This document shows positions 34,293 through 41,898 of a stretch of DNA of 64,000 nucleotides, piece by piece. The stretch's first letter is position 1, and each line of letters starts with the position of its first letter. A program made the translations under genes and the position numbers. Source of the stretch: an uncultured Rivibacter sp. (GTDB lineage Bacteria > Pseudomonadota > Gammaproteobacteria > Burkholderiales > Burkholderiaceae); NCBI GenBank assembly GCA_946480925.1, contig CAMLLU010000029.1:3964-67963 (forward strand). The letters are read 5' to 3'. The notes under the pieces were generated by a model, which made no database searches, was not told the origin of the DNA, and saw only the letters and a list, made by a program, of their open reading frames with translations.

Positions 34293-34664
34293 GCACGTGC
34301 TCTGCGCCGGTCCTCCACCGACGCTGAAGCGCTTTTGTGGAGCAAGTTGCGTGCAAGGCAACTGGGCGGCCTCAAGTTCCGCCGCCAGCATCCGCTCGAA
34401 GGCTACGTGCTGGACTTTGCCTGCATTGAAGCGCGCCTCGCCGTCGAGATCGACGGCGGGCAGCACGCGCAACGCGATGCCGTGCGGCGAGACGACTTGC
34501 GGACGCAAGTCATCGGGTCTTGCGGCTTGCGCGTGCTCCGCTTCTGGAACAACGAAGTCCTGTCCAACCTTGAAGGCGTTCTTCAGGTCATCGCCGAAGC
34601 CGCCCACCCTCACCCCAACCCTCTCCCGCCGGCGGGAGAGGGAGCTGAATCAACTGGAGCCTAG
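34284..34664 (+). CDS. DUF559 (Vsr-like endonuclease fold) protein embedded in REP repeats
   Basis: 126 residues from the preferred GTG. DUF559 core: RSSTDAEALLWSKLRARQLGG, KFRRQHPLEGYVLDF, and AVEIDGGQHAQR, with the D...E.D pattern of the very-short-patch-repair/PD-(D/E)xK fold. The GTG lies inside the right arm of the upstream palindrome, whose GAGAGGG provides the ribosome binding site; an open frame continues upstream through the repeat to 34176. The C-terminus (PHPNPLPPAGEGAESTGA) is encoded by the downstream repeat. The gene separates the multifunctional enzyme from the thiolase. It may be the endonuclease of a REP-linked mobile cassette; that is inference. Confidence 0.8.
   Translation: MRVARALRRSSTDAEALLWSKLRARQLGGLKFRRQHPLEGYVLDFACIEARLAVEIDGGQHAQRDAVRRDDLRTQVIGSCGLRVLRFWNNEVLSNLEGVLQVIAEAAHPHPNPLPPAGEGAESTGA
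34605..34642. repeat. Single REP-type repeat, right flank of the DUF559 gene
   Basis: CACCCTCACCCC (34605-34616) followed by AA and a perfect 24-bp palindrome, CCCTCTCCCGCC/GGCGGGAGAGGG (34619-34642). It has the same orientation and sequence as the left half of the upstream compound repeat. It overlaps the 3' end of the DUF559 frame and ends 24 bp before the thiolase ATG, leaving a separate GGAG ribosome binding site for that gene. Confidence 0.85.
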
Positions 34665-34666
34665 AC

Positions 34667-35863
34667 ATGGCCAAGCAAGTTCAAGACGCCTACATCGTCG
34701 CCGCCACGCGCACCCCGATCGGCCGTTCCGGCCGCGGCTACTTCAAGAACACGCGGCCCGACGACCTGTTGGTCGCCGCAGTGAAGAGTGCGATGGCCCA
34801 GGTGCCCTCGCTCGACCCCAAGGCGATCGAAGACGCCATCATCGGCTGCTCCTTCCCCGAGGGCGAGCAGGGCATGAACATGGCGCGCATCGCCATGGCG
34901 CTGGCCTTCTCGCACCCGGTGGGCGGCGTCACCGTCAACCGCTTCTGCGCCTCGGGCGTCACCGCCATCCAGATGGCGGCCGACCGCATCCGCGTTGGTG
35001 AGGCCGACGTGCTGATCGCCGGCGGCGCGGAGTCGATGAGCCTGGTGCCCATGGGCGGCAACAAGCCTTCGTTCAACCCCGAGGTGTTCGCCAAGGACGA
35101 AAACGTCGGCATCGCCTACGGCATGGGCCTCACCGCCGAGAAGGTGGCCGCGCAGTGGAAGGTGAGCCGCGAGGCGCAGGACGCCTTCGCGCTCGAGTCG
35201 CACCAGCGCGCGCTCAAGGCCATCGCGGCCGGCGAGTTCAAGGACGAGATCACGCCGATCGAGGTGAAGGCCCGCACGCCGGATCTCACCACCGGTGAGC
35301 AACTGGTGAAGACGCGCGTCGTCGACATCGACGAAGGCCCGCGCCCCGACACCTCGCTCGAAGGCCTGGCCAAGCTGAAGCCGGTGTTCGCCGCCAAGGG
35401 CAGCGTCACCGCCGGCAACAGCTCGCAGACCAGCGACGGCGCCGGCGCGCTGATCCTGGCCAGCGAAAAGGCCGTCAAGCAGTTCGACCTGAAGCCGCTG
35501 GCGCGTTTCGTGAGCTTCGCCGCGCGCGGCGTGCCACCCGAGATCATGGGCATCGGCCCGATCGAGGCCATCCCGGCCGCGCTCAAGTACGCCGGCCTCA
35601 CGCAAGACCAGATCGACTGGATCGAGTTGAACGAAGCCTTCGCGGCCCAGTCGCTCGCCGTCATCAACAGCGTGGGCCTGGACCCGAAGAAGGTGAACCC
35701 GATGGGCGGCGCCATTGCGCTGGGCCACCCGCTGGGCGCCACCGGCGCCATCCGCGCGGCCACCGTGGTGCACGCACTGCGCCGCCACAACCTGAAGTAC
35801 GGCATGGTGACCATGTGCGTGGGCACAGGCCAGGGCGCCGCGGGCATCTTCGAACGCGTCTGA
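34667..35863 (+). CDS. Acetyl-CoA C-acyltransferase (3-ketoacyl-CoA thiolase)
   Basis: Cleaves 3-ketoacyl-CoA with CoA, the last step of beta-oxidation. 398 residues with the thiolase nucleophile Cys 94 in NRFCASG, the NEAFAAQ motif, GHPLGATGA near 354 and the second active-site Cys in MCVGTGQG near 385. Length and motifs are complete. It would form the classic pair with the multifunctional enzyme upstream. CTGGAG precedes the ATG within the short spacer after the REP repeat. A hairpin follows the stop. Confidence 0.95.
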   Translation: MAKQVQDAYIVAATRTPIGRSGRGYFKNTRPDDLLVAAVKSAMAQVPSLDPKAIEDAIIGCSFPEGEQGMNMARIAMALAFSHPVGGVTVNRFCASGVTAIQMAADRIRVGEADVLIAGGAESMSLVPMGGNKPSFNPEVFAKDENVGIAYGMGLTAEKVAAQWKVSREAQDAFALESHQRALKAIAAGEFKDEITPIEVKARTPDLTTGEQLVKTRVVDIDEGPRPDTSLEGLAKLKPVFAAKGSVTAGNSSQTSDGAGALILASEKAVKQFDLKPLARFVSFAARGVPPEIMGIGPIEAIPAALKYAGLTQDQIDWIELNEAFAAQSLAVINSVGLDPKKVNPMGGAIALGHPLGATGAIRAATVVHALRRHNLKYGMVTMCVGTGQGAAGIFERV

Positions 35864-35888
35864 CCGGCCTGCCGGGCTGACGACACAA

Positions 35889-35919
35889 GGGCCGCCATCA
35901 CTCCTGGTGCTGGCGGCCC
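35889..35919 (+). terminator. Hairpin after the thiolase gene
   Basis: GGGCCGCCA and TGGCGGCCC form a 9-bp perfect stem with a 13-base loop, 25 bp after the thiolase stop, followed by GAGTCATTTCT. The weak U-tract makes this a partial or Rho-assisted terminator, perhaps tapering expression of the downstream genes. Confidence 0.5.
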
Positions 35920-35941
35920 GAGTCATTTCTGGAGGGAGCTG

Positions 35942-36454
35942 ATGAGCATTCGCAGACGCGAGCTGGTAGTGGCCGCCGCGGCCATGCCGTTGGCCGGTTG
36001 CGCGGCTGGCGACGTGAAGGGTTTCGCCGACCTGGCGGCCGCGCGCAAGGCCATCGAAGGGCTCGCATCGGGCTGGCGCTCGACCGGCGCCTGGTCGCTG
36101 GCGCAGATGCTCAACCACACCGCGCAAAGCATCGAATATTCGATGGTGGGCTTTCCGGAGATGAAGTCCGCGCTGTTCCGCCACACCGTGGGCAGCGGGG
36201 CCTTTGCCGTCTTCAAGGCACGCGGCGCGATGAGCCATTCGCTGGACGAACCCATTCCCGGTGCACCGGCGCTCGCGGCGTCAGACGCGCTGCCGGCCGC
36301 CATTGAACGCGTGCTGAAGGCACTGCATGACTTCGAGGCCCATGCCGGTGAACTGCGCCCGCATTTCGCTTATGGCGAGCTCGACAAGGCCGACTACACC
36401 CGCGCCCAGCTGATGCACCTGGCCAACCACTGGCAAGAGGTGGTGCCAGCCTGA
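35942..36454 (+). CDS. DUF1569 (DinB-like) protein with lipoprotein-type leader
   Basis: 170 residues. The N-terminus MSIRRRELVVAAAAMPLAGC combines a twin-arginine-like stretch with a lipobox (LAGC), so export and lipidation are likely. The rest matches DUF1569, a DinB-like four-helix bundle: WSLAQMLNHTAQSIEYSM near 50-68 and HLANHWQEV at the C-terminus, supplying metal-binding histidines. The function is unknown. GGAGGGAG gives a strong ribosome binding site. It follows the thiolase terminator and precedes the alpha/beta hydrolase by 22 bp. Confidence 0.8.
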   Translation: MSIRRRELVVAAAAMPLAGCAAGDVKGFADLAAARKAIEGLASGWRSTGAWSLAQMLNHTAQSIEYSMVGFPEMKSALFRHTVGSGAFAVFKARGAMSHSLDEPIPGAPALAASDALPAAIERVLKALHDFEAHAGELRPHFAYGELDKADYTRAQLMHLANHWQEVVPA

Positions 36455-36476
36455 CCCATAAAGAGGAGACCGCGAC

Positions 36477-37337
36477 ATGAAGCAGATGTTCGAAGTCCTC
36501 ACGGCCGACGGCCACCGCCTGCAGGCGCAGACCTTCGGCCCGGCCGGCCAGCCGCCCACGCGCGTGGTCGTCATCGCGCCGGCCATGGGCGTGCGGCAGG
36601 GCTACTACGAACCCTTCGCGCGCTGGCTGGCGCAACAGGGCATGGCGGTGGTGACCTTCGACTACCGCGGCATGGGCGATTCGGCGCCCGCGTCGTTGAA
36701 GGGCTTCAAGGCCGACCTCCACGACTGGGCACAGCGCGACCTGCCGGCCGTGGTGGAGGCCGCCGCGCAGCGTTACCCCGACCTGCCGATGAGCTACGTG
36801 GGCCACAGCCTGGGCGGCCAGATCTTCGGCCTGCTGCCCAACCGCGACCGCTTCGAGCGCGTGCTCACCGTGGCCTCGGGCTCCGGCTATGCCAGGCTCA
36901 ATGCGAAGCCGCTGCGCTACTACGCATGGTGGCTGTGGCACGTGGTGGCGCCGATCTCCATTGCGCTGAGCGGCTACTTCCCCGGTCGCCGCCTCAAGAA
37001 GGTGGGCGACCTGCCGGCCGGCGTGATGCTGCAATGGCGCCGCTGGTGCATGCACCCCGACTACGTAGGCAGCGAAGGCGAGGCCGTGCGGGCGCAATAC
37101 GCGCAGGTGCAAACGCCCATCACGGCGCTCATCTTCCCCGACGACGAATACATGACCGACCGCGGCGTGCGCCGCCTGCACAGCCTGTATGCCGGCGCGC
37201 CGGTGCACTTCGAAACCGTGAAGCCGCAGGCGTTGGGCGTCAAGCGCATCGGACACTTCGGCTTCTTCCGCGACAAGATGCAAGCCGCGCTGTGGCCGCA
37301 GGTGCCGCAGTGGCTGGGTGCATCCGCCCGCCTTTGA
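36477..37337 (+). CDS. Alpha/beta hydrolase
   Basis: 286 residues, cytosolic. Nucleophile elbow GHSLGG near 107-112, with the oxyanion region around APAMGVRQGYY and the motif VVTFDYRGMGDS at about 55-66. The acid is likely Asp in FPDDEYM and the base His in KRIGHFGFF near the end. It resembles the alpha/beta hydrolase family often labelled YheT/serine aminopeptidase-like. The substrate is not known; a lipid ester or acyl-CoA is suggested by the beta-oxidation context. AGAGGAGA precedes the ATG. Confidence 0.85.
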   Translation: MKQMFEVLTADGHRLQAQTFGPAGQPPTRVVVIAPAMGVRQGYYEPFARWLAQQGMAVVTFDYRGMGDSAPASLKGFKADLHDWAQRDLPAVVEAAAQRYPDLPMSYVGHSLGGQIFGLLPNRDRFERVLTVASGSGYARLNAKPLRYYAWWLWHVVAPISIALSGYFPGRRLKKVGDLPAGVMLQWRRWCMHPDYVGSEGEAVRAQYAQVQTPITALIFPDDEYMTDRGVRRLHSLYAGAPVHFETVKPQALGVKRIGHFGFFRDKMQAALWPQVPQWLGASARL

Positions 37338-37366
37338 ACACGACAGCTTTTTCCCTGGAGACGACC

Positions 37367-38137
37367 ATGTCCGACATCCTGGTGCACCTCGAGAACTCGG
37401 TGCTCACGCTCACCTTCAACCGCCTCGACAAGAAGAACGCCATCACGCAGGCGATGTATGCCGCGCTGGCCAATGCACTGGCCGAGGCCGCCAACGACGA
37501 CGCCGTGCGCGCCGTCGTGATCCAGGGCCATGAGCAGATCTTCACTGCCGGCAACGACCTGCAGGACTTCCTGGCCTCGCCGCCTGCGCCCGATGCCCGT
37601 GAGGAAGCGCCGGTGTTCCGCTTCCTGCACACCATCCAGTCCTTTCCCAAGCCGGTCGTAGCTGCCGTGTGCGGTGCGGCGGTGGGCATCGGCACCACGC
37701 TGCTGCTGCATTGCGACCTCGTCTATGCCGGCGACAACGCGGCCTTCAGCCTGCCCTTCGTGAACCTGGGCCTGTGCCCTGAGGCCGGCTCCACCTACCT
37801 GCTGCCGCAGCTGCTGGGCTACCAGCGCGCAGCCGAGAAGCTGTTGCTGGGCGAGCCGTTCTATGCCGAAGAGGCAGCCGAAATCGGCATCGTCAACCGC
37901 GTGCTGCCGCCCGGCGAGGTGAATGCCTACGCGCAAGCCCAGGCCGCCAAGCTGGCCGCCAAGCCGTCTGCTTCGCTGAAGGCCACCAAGGCCTTGATGA
38001 AGAAAGGCATGCAGGAAACGGCGGCCCGCATGAACGAGGAAGGCGAGATCTTCGGCCGCATGCTGCGCGAGCCCGCGGCCCGCGAAGCCATGACCGCGTT
38101 CATGGAGAAGCGCAAGCCTGACTTCTCGAAGTTCTGA
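37367..38137 (+). CDS. Enoyl-CoA hydratase/isomerase
   Basis: 256 residues of the crotonase fold. Oxyanion-hole segments are AGNDLQDF near 58-65 and CGAAVGIGTTLLLHCDLV near 101-118. The first catalytic Glu position of crotonase reads FVNLGLCPEAGS with Glu near 140, and the C-terminal helices are complete. It is a stand-alone crotonase beside the fused enzyme, so it may handle other chain lengths or branched/unsaturated substrates. CTGGAG precedes the ATG, 29 bp after the hydrolase. Confidence 0.9.
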   Translation: MSDILVHLENSVLTLTFNRLDKKNAITQAMYAALANALAEAANDDAVRAVVIQGHEQIFTAGNDLQDFLASPPAPDAREEAPVFRFLHTIQSFPKPVVAAVCGAAVGIGTTLLLHCDLVYAGDNAAFSLPFVNLGLCPEAGSTYLLPQLLGYQRAAEKLLLGEPFYAEEAAEIGIVNRVLPPGEVNAYAQAQAAKLAAKPSASLKATKALMKKGMQETAARMNEEGEIFGRMLREPAAREAMTAFMEKRKPDFSKF

Positions 38138-38147
38138 GTCGGCCAGC

Positions 38148-38945
38148 ATGGCCTTGCTCGCCAAGATCGCACTAGGGCCGCTCCTGCTGTGGCAGGCGCG
38201 CGATGTGCGGCGCCGTGCGGTCGCCCTGGCCGAAGCGGCCGGCGAGCGCGAAGGCGTGGTGGGCGAGGGGGCGCCGCTGCGCGTGCTGATCGTGGGCGAC
38301 TCTTCAGGGGCTGGCGTTGGTGTCGACACGCAGGACGAAGCCTTTGCCGGCTACCTGACGCGGGCCATTGCCCGCGATGGGCGGTGCCGCGTGCAGTGGC
38401 AGCTCATCGCCCGCTCGGGCGTTTCGACGCCGGCGGCGTGCGACCTGCTGAGCACCAGCACAGCCCGCCCGGCCGACATTGCGGTGGTAGTGCTGGGCGT
38501 CAACGACGTGGTCGAGCAGCTGCCGTTGCGCAGCGCCCTGAATGCGCGCGAACAGCTCGTGCAGCTGCTGCGTGAAATGGCTGGTGTGCGGCACGTGGTG
38601 TTTGCGCCGCTACCGCCGATGCACGAGTTCCCGCTGCTGCCGCAACCATTGCGCACCGTGATCGGTCGCGACGCACGCCGGCTCGACGCCGCACAAGCCG
38701 CCTGGGCGGCGCGACAGGCCGGCGTGAGCCACGTGCCGATCGACGTGCGCTTGAGCCCCGAAGTGATGGCGCGCGACGGCTTCCACCCCGGCCCCGAGGT
38801 CTATCGCACGTGCGGCGAGGCGATCGCCGCGTTCATCGTCGACCTGATGGTGACCAGTGACTTGCGACTGGTGACCAGACAAGCGCCGACCGTCCGCATT
38901 CACGAGTCACTGCTCACCAGTCCACAACGAGGAGACGAACCATGA
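38148..38945 (+). CDS. SGNH/GDSL-family hydrolase
   Basis: 265 residues. Block I GDSSGAGVG near 50-58 gives the catalytic Ser, block III GVND near 115-118 the Asn, and DGFHPGPEVY near 205 the Asp-x-x-His pair. All SGNH catalytic blocks are therefore present. The short hydrophobic N-terminus (MALLAKIALGPLLLWQA) may anchor the enzyme in the membrane. It probably acts as esterase, lipase or thioesterase. It lies 10 bp after the hydratase and overlaps the next gene by 4 bp, so it belongs to the same transcription unit. Confidence 0.85.
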   Translation: MALLAKIALGPLLLWQARDVRRRAVALAEAAGEREGVVGEGAPLRVLIVGDSSGAGVGVDTQDEAFAGYLTRAIARDGRCRVQWQLIARSGVSTPAACDLLSTSTARPADIAVVVLGVNDVVEQLPLRSALNAREQLVQLLREMAGVRHVVFAPLPPMHEFPLLPQPLRTVIGRDARRLDAAQAAWAARQAGVSHVPIDVRLSPEVMARDGFHPGPEVYRTCGEAIAAFIVDLMVTSDLRLVTRQAPTVRIHESLLTSPQRGDEP

Positions 38946-39772
38946 GCCTCAAAGGCAAGACCCTGTTCATCACCGGTGCCTCGCGCGGCATCGGCCTGGC
39001 CATCGCCAAGCGTGCGGCGGCGGACGGCGCCAACATCGCGATCATCGCGAAGACCACCGACCCGAACCCCAAGCTGCCTGGAACCATCTACTCCGCAGCC
39101 GAGGAGATCAACGCCGCCGGAGGCCAGGCGCTGCCGATCGCGGGCGACATCCGGGAAGAAGCTTCGGTGCTCGATGCGGTGGCCAAGACGGTGGAGCGCT
39201 TCGGCGGCATCGACATCCTGGTCAACAACGCCAGCGCGATCAGCCTCACACCCACGCACATGACGCCGATGAAGCGCTTCGACCTCATGTTCGGCGTGAA
39301 CGTGCGCGGCACCTACCTGTGCACGCAGGCCTGCCTGCAGCACCTGCAGAAGTCGGCGGAGCAGGGCCGCAATCCGCACGTGCTCAACATGTCGCCGCCC
39401 CTGTCGATGCGCGAGCACTGGTTCAAGAACCACGTGGCCTACACGATGGCGAAGTACGGCATGAGCGAATGCACGCTGGGCCATGCGGGCGAGTTCCGGC
39501 CGTACGGCATTGCGGTGAACTCGCTGTGGCCGCGCACGGCGATCGCTACCGCCGCGCTGCAGATGATTCCCGGCGCCGACCTCAACCTGTGCCGCAAGCC
39601 GGAGATCCTGGCCGATGCGGCGCACTTCATCTTGACCAGCGACGCGAAGACCACGACCGGCAATTTCTTCATCGACGATGAGGTGCTGGCCAAGCATGGC
39701 GTCACGGACCTCGAGCCTTACAGCGTCGTGCCGGGGACGAAGAACTTCATCCCCGACTTCTTCGTGGATTGA
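38942..39772 (+). CDS. Short-chain dehydrogenase (HSDL2-like)
   Basis: 276 residues. Cofactor motif TGASRGIG at 11-18, NNAS at about 96-99, and the catalytic pair Tyr/Lys in YTMAKYG near 166. The catalytic Ser is in NMSPP. The Thr-Asp-Pro region after beta 2 (AKTTDPNPKLPGTI) is typical of the HSDL2/peroxisomal-like short-chain dehydrogenases thought to act on fatty acyl or hydroxy-steroid substrates. ATGA overlap with the hydrolase gene shows cotranscription. It is the last gene of the lipid cluster and convergent with dadA. Confidence 0.88.
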   Translation: MSLKGKTLFITGASRGIGLAIAKRAAADGANIAIIAKTTDPNPKLPGTIYSAAEEINAAGGQALPIAGDIREEASVLDAVAKTVERFGGIDILVNNASAISLTPTHMTPMKRFDLMFGVNVRGTYLCTQACLQHLQKSAEQGRNPHVLNMSPPLSMREHWFKNHVAYTMAKYGMSECTLGHAGEFRPYGIAVNSLWPRTAIATAALQMIPGADLNLCRKPEILADAAHFILTSDAKTTTGNFFIDDEVLAKHGVTDLEPYSVVPGTKNFIPDFFVD

Positions 39773-39799
39773 CGCCCACCCCCTACGGCCTGACGGCAG

Positions 39800-39851
39800 C
39801 CCCCTCAAGGGGGCGACGCCAGTGGACCGGCGGAGCCGGATCCACGGCGTC
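39800..39851. repeat. Nested-hairpin intergenic repeat between convergent genes
   Basis: CCCCC-TCAA-GGGGG (39800-39813) is followed by a long stem in which GACGCC, GTGGA and CCGGC (39815-39831) pair with GCCGG, TCCAC and GGCGTC (39835-39851), with a GGA loop and two bulged As. This sequence type is common, to my memory, between Comamonadaceae/Rubrivivax-group genes. It lies between the SDR gene and dadA, where it may terminate both. Confidence 0.6.
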
Positions 39852-39873
39852 CACCGGGCTTCCTTGTCCGCGC

Positions 39874-41130
39874 TCAGGTTCCGCAGAAGGCGAAGTCGAC
39901 CTCTGGCCGCCGACCGCCGATGATCTCGGCGAGTGCGCGGCCCGACCCGGTGCCGTGCGTCCAGCCGAGCGTGCCGTGGCCGGTGTTGAGGAACAGCTTG
40001 CCCAAGCGGCTGCGGCCGATGTACGGCACGTTCCCCGGCGTTGCCGGCCGCAGGCCGGCCCAGAAGCTCGCCAGCTCCGGCCGGCTCACGCCCGGGAAGA
40101 TCTCCAGCGTGCGTTTGACGATCGCCTCGCAGCGCACGCGGTTCAACGTGAGATCGTGCCCGTTCAACTCGGCCGTACCGGCAATGCGCAGCCGCTGGCC
40201 CAGGCGCGAGAACACGAGCTTGTATTCGTCGTCGGTGAGGCTCACCTGCGGCGCCCTTGCTTCGTCCAGCACCGGCAACGTCGCTGAATAGCCCTTGGCC
40301 GGATAGATCGACAGCGCAATGCCCAGCTGCCTCGCGAAATGCACGCTGTGGCTGCCCAAGGCCAGCACGTAGGCGTCGGCCGTGGCGAGCTCGTAGCGGC
40401 CGTCTTCGGCGGCGAACTCCACACCCGTCAACTCACCGCCGGCTTCATGCAGCCGCTGCACCCGCACGCCGTAGCGAAAGCGCACGCCGCGCCCCTCGCA
40501 CAGCGCCGCAAGCCTCGTGGTGAACAGGTGCACGTCGCCCGATTCGTCTGCGCTCGTGTAGGTGGCGCCCGCCAGCTGCGGCGCGATGTGCGCCAGTGCT
40601 GGCTCGATGTGCACGATCTCGCTGCGATCGATCACGCGCCGTTCGCAGCCGAGCTCGCGCATGACGCGTGCAGGCTCCAGCGCTGCATCGAACTCCTGCT
40701 GGCTCGTGTAGTAGTGCAGGATGCCGCGCTCCAGGTGGTCGTACTGCATGCCGGTCTCGGCACGCAGCGCCTGCAGGCTGGCACGGCTGTAAGTGCCCAG
40801 GTTGAGCAGCTGCACCATGTTGTGCCGAGAGCGCGAAGGCAGGCACTCCAGCAGGAAGCGCAGACCCCAGCGCCATTGCGCCGGGTCGGCGCGCAGGCGA
40901 AACAGCAGTGGTGCATCTTCGCGGCCCAGCCACTTCAGCAGCTTCCACAGCGCGCTCGGGTTGGCCCAGGGTTCGGCATGGCTCACCGAGATCTGCCCAC
41001 CATTGCCGAAGCTGGTTTCACGTGCGGCACCGGCATTGCGCTCGAGCACCGTGACTTCATGGCCCGCCTTGGCCAGGTACCACGCGGTGGAAACGCCGAT
41101 CACGCCGGCGCCCAGGACGATGACTTTCAT
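39874..41130 (-). CDS. dadA: D-amino acid dehydrogenase family FAD oxidoreductase, riboswitch-controlled
   Basis: 418 residues. An N-terminal FAD Rossmann motif VIVLGAGVIGVSTAWYLAKAG (residues 3-23, in parts), the DadA-type FGNGGQISVSHAEPWANP segment, and the C-terminal RPATPGNVPYIGRS and TGHGTLGWTHGTGSG motifs. DadA oxidatively deaminates D-amino acids at the membrane and passes electrons to quinones. The tandem glycine riboswitch in the leader argues that glycine, sarcosine or a glycine-linked amino acid is the physiological cue and perhaps the substrate. The ATG has TGGAG nearby, just downstream of the terminator hairpin. Confidence 0.9.
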   Translation of the reverse strand: MKVIVLGAGVIGVSTAWYLAKAGHEVTVLERNAGAARETSFGNGGQISVSHAEPWANPSALWKLLKWLGREDAPLLFRLRADPAQWRWGLRFLLECLPSRSRHNMVQLLNLGTYSRASLQALRAETGMQYDHLERGILHYYTSQQEFDAALEPARVMRELGCERRVIDRSEIVHIEPALAHIAPQLAGATYTSADESGDVHLFTTRLAALCEGRGVRFRYGVRVQRLHEAGGELTGVEFAAEDGRYELATADAYVLALGSHSVHFARQLGIALSIYPAKGYSATLPVLDEARAPQVSLTDDEYKLVFSRLGQRLRIAGTAELNGHDLTLNRVRCEAIVKRTLEIFPGVSRPELASFWAGLRPATPGNVPYIGRSRLGKLFLNTGHGTLGWTHGTGSGRALAEIIGGRRPEVDFAFCGT

Positions 41131-41153
41131 CTTTCAGACTCCAGGAAAGCAAA

Positions 41154-41188
41154 GGGCCGGCGACCGAATCTTCATCGGTCGCCGGCCC
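41154..41188 (-). terminator. Riboswitch expression-platform terminator ahead of dadA
   Basis: Read on the minus strand, GGGCCGGCGACCGA and TCGGTCGCCGGCCC form a perfect 14-bp stem with a 7-base loop, followed by TTTGCTTTCC. It sits between the second glycine aptamer and the dadA ATG, where glycine binding would be expected to change its formation. The U-tract is interrupted by G and C. Confidence 0.7.
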
Positions 41189-41394
41189 TCACTGTCCTTT
41201 TGCCTGAGAGATTCGCCGCACGTCACCTCGACGGCTGCTTGCCCCTTCGGCGGCCGCCACGGCTACATGCGAAGCCGTGCGGCGCTCTCCAGTCGTTCTA
41301 AATCAGAAGGTCCAGTCATTGAAACCTGAGCGTTTTGAGGTGTACGCCTTCGGTAGGGTGCGACGGTCATCCAGCCAACACCGCTTCTCCTGGA
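41187..41394 (-). ncRNA. Tandem glycine riboswitch
   Basis: Two glycine aptamers in the dadA leader on the minus strand. Aptamer 1 (about 41394-41311) shows AGGAGAAGCGG, ACCGAAGG, CTCAGG and AATGACTGGA. Aptamer 2 (about 41293-41187) shows TGGAGAGCGCC, CCGAAGGGGCAAG and the hallmark CTCTCAGGCAAAAGGACAG. The short linker between them is typical of tandem glycine riboswitches. A terminator hairpin follows. The riboswitch starts 12 bp after the thioesterase stop on the same strand; no clear promoter could be assigned between them. Confidence 0.92.
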
Positions 41395-41405
41395 CGGGGG
41401 GCAGC

Positions 41406-41864
41406 TTAACACCCGGGCTGGCCGCTCCTCGCCTCCTTGGCATCCTTGGGAATGGGCCTCGGCTTTCCTTCACGATCGATGGCCACGTAGGTGAGGTTGG
41501 CCTCGGTCACCTTCACCAGCTGCGGGGCGGCCGGGTCGCGCTGTGCATAGACCTCCACGTGCACGGTGATGGAGGTGTTGCCGATGCGCTCGATCTTCGA
41601 ATAGAAGCTCAGCAGGTCGCCCACGGAAACCGCCTGCTTGAAGACGAACTGGTTGACGGCCACCGTGGTGATGCGTCCGCGCGAGATGCGCGCCGGCTGC
41701 ACCGAACCCGCCAGGTCCACCTGCGCCATGATCCAGCCGCCGAAGATGTCGCCATTGCCGTTCGCGTCCGCGGGCATCGGCATCACTCGCATGACGAGCT
41801 CGGTGCCTTCCGGCAAACTGTCCGGCGTCAACAGCGCGGTGGTTGAAATCTCGGCCATACGCAT
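41406..41864 (-). CDS. Acyl-CoA thioesterase (YciA-like hot-dog protein)
   Basis: 152 residues. Hot-dog fold: the conserved PMPADANGNGDIFGGWIMAQVD segment (catalytic Asn/Asp region near residue 35) and FVFKQAVSVGDLLSFY. It hydrolyses short to medium acyl-CoAs, balancing CoA pools. The start MRMAEIS is preceded by GGGGAAG; MAEIS two codons later is equally possible. It is divergent from the Atm1-type exporter, with only 34 bp between starts, so the promoters must overlap. The family identity is strong. Confidence 0.9.
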   Translation of the reverse strand: MRMAEISTTALLTPDSLPEGTELVMRVMPMPADANGNGDIFGGWIMAQVDLAGSVQPARISRGRITTVAVNQFVFKQAVSVGDLLSFYSKIERIGNTSITVHVEVYAQRDPAAPQLVKVTEANLTYVAIDREGKPRPIPKDAKEARSGQPGC

Positions 41865-41898
41865 TACTTCCCCAAAACAACCTCGCGATTCTTTCACG

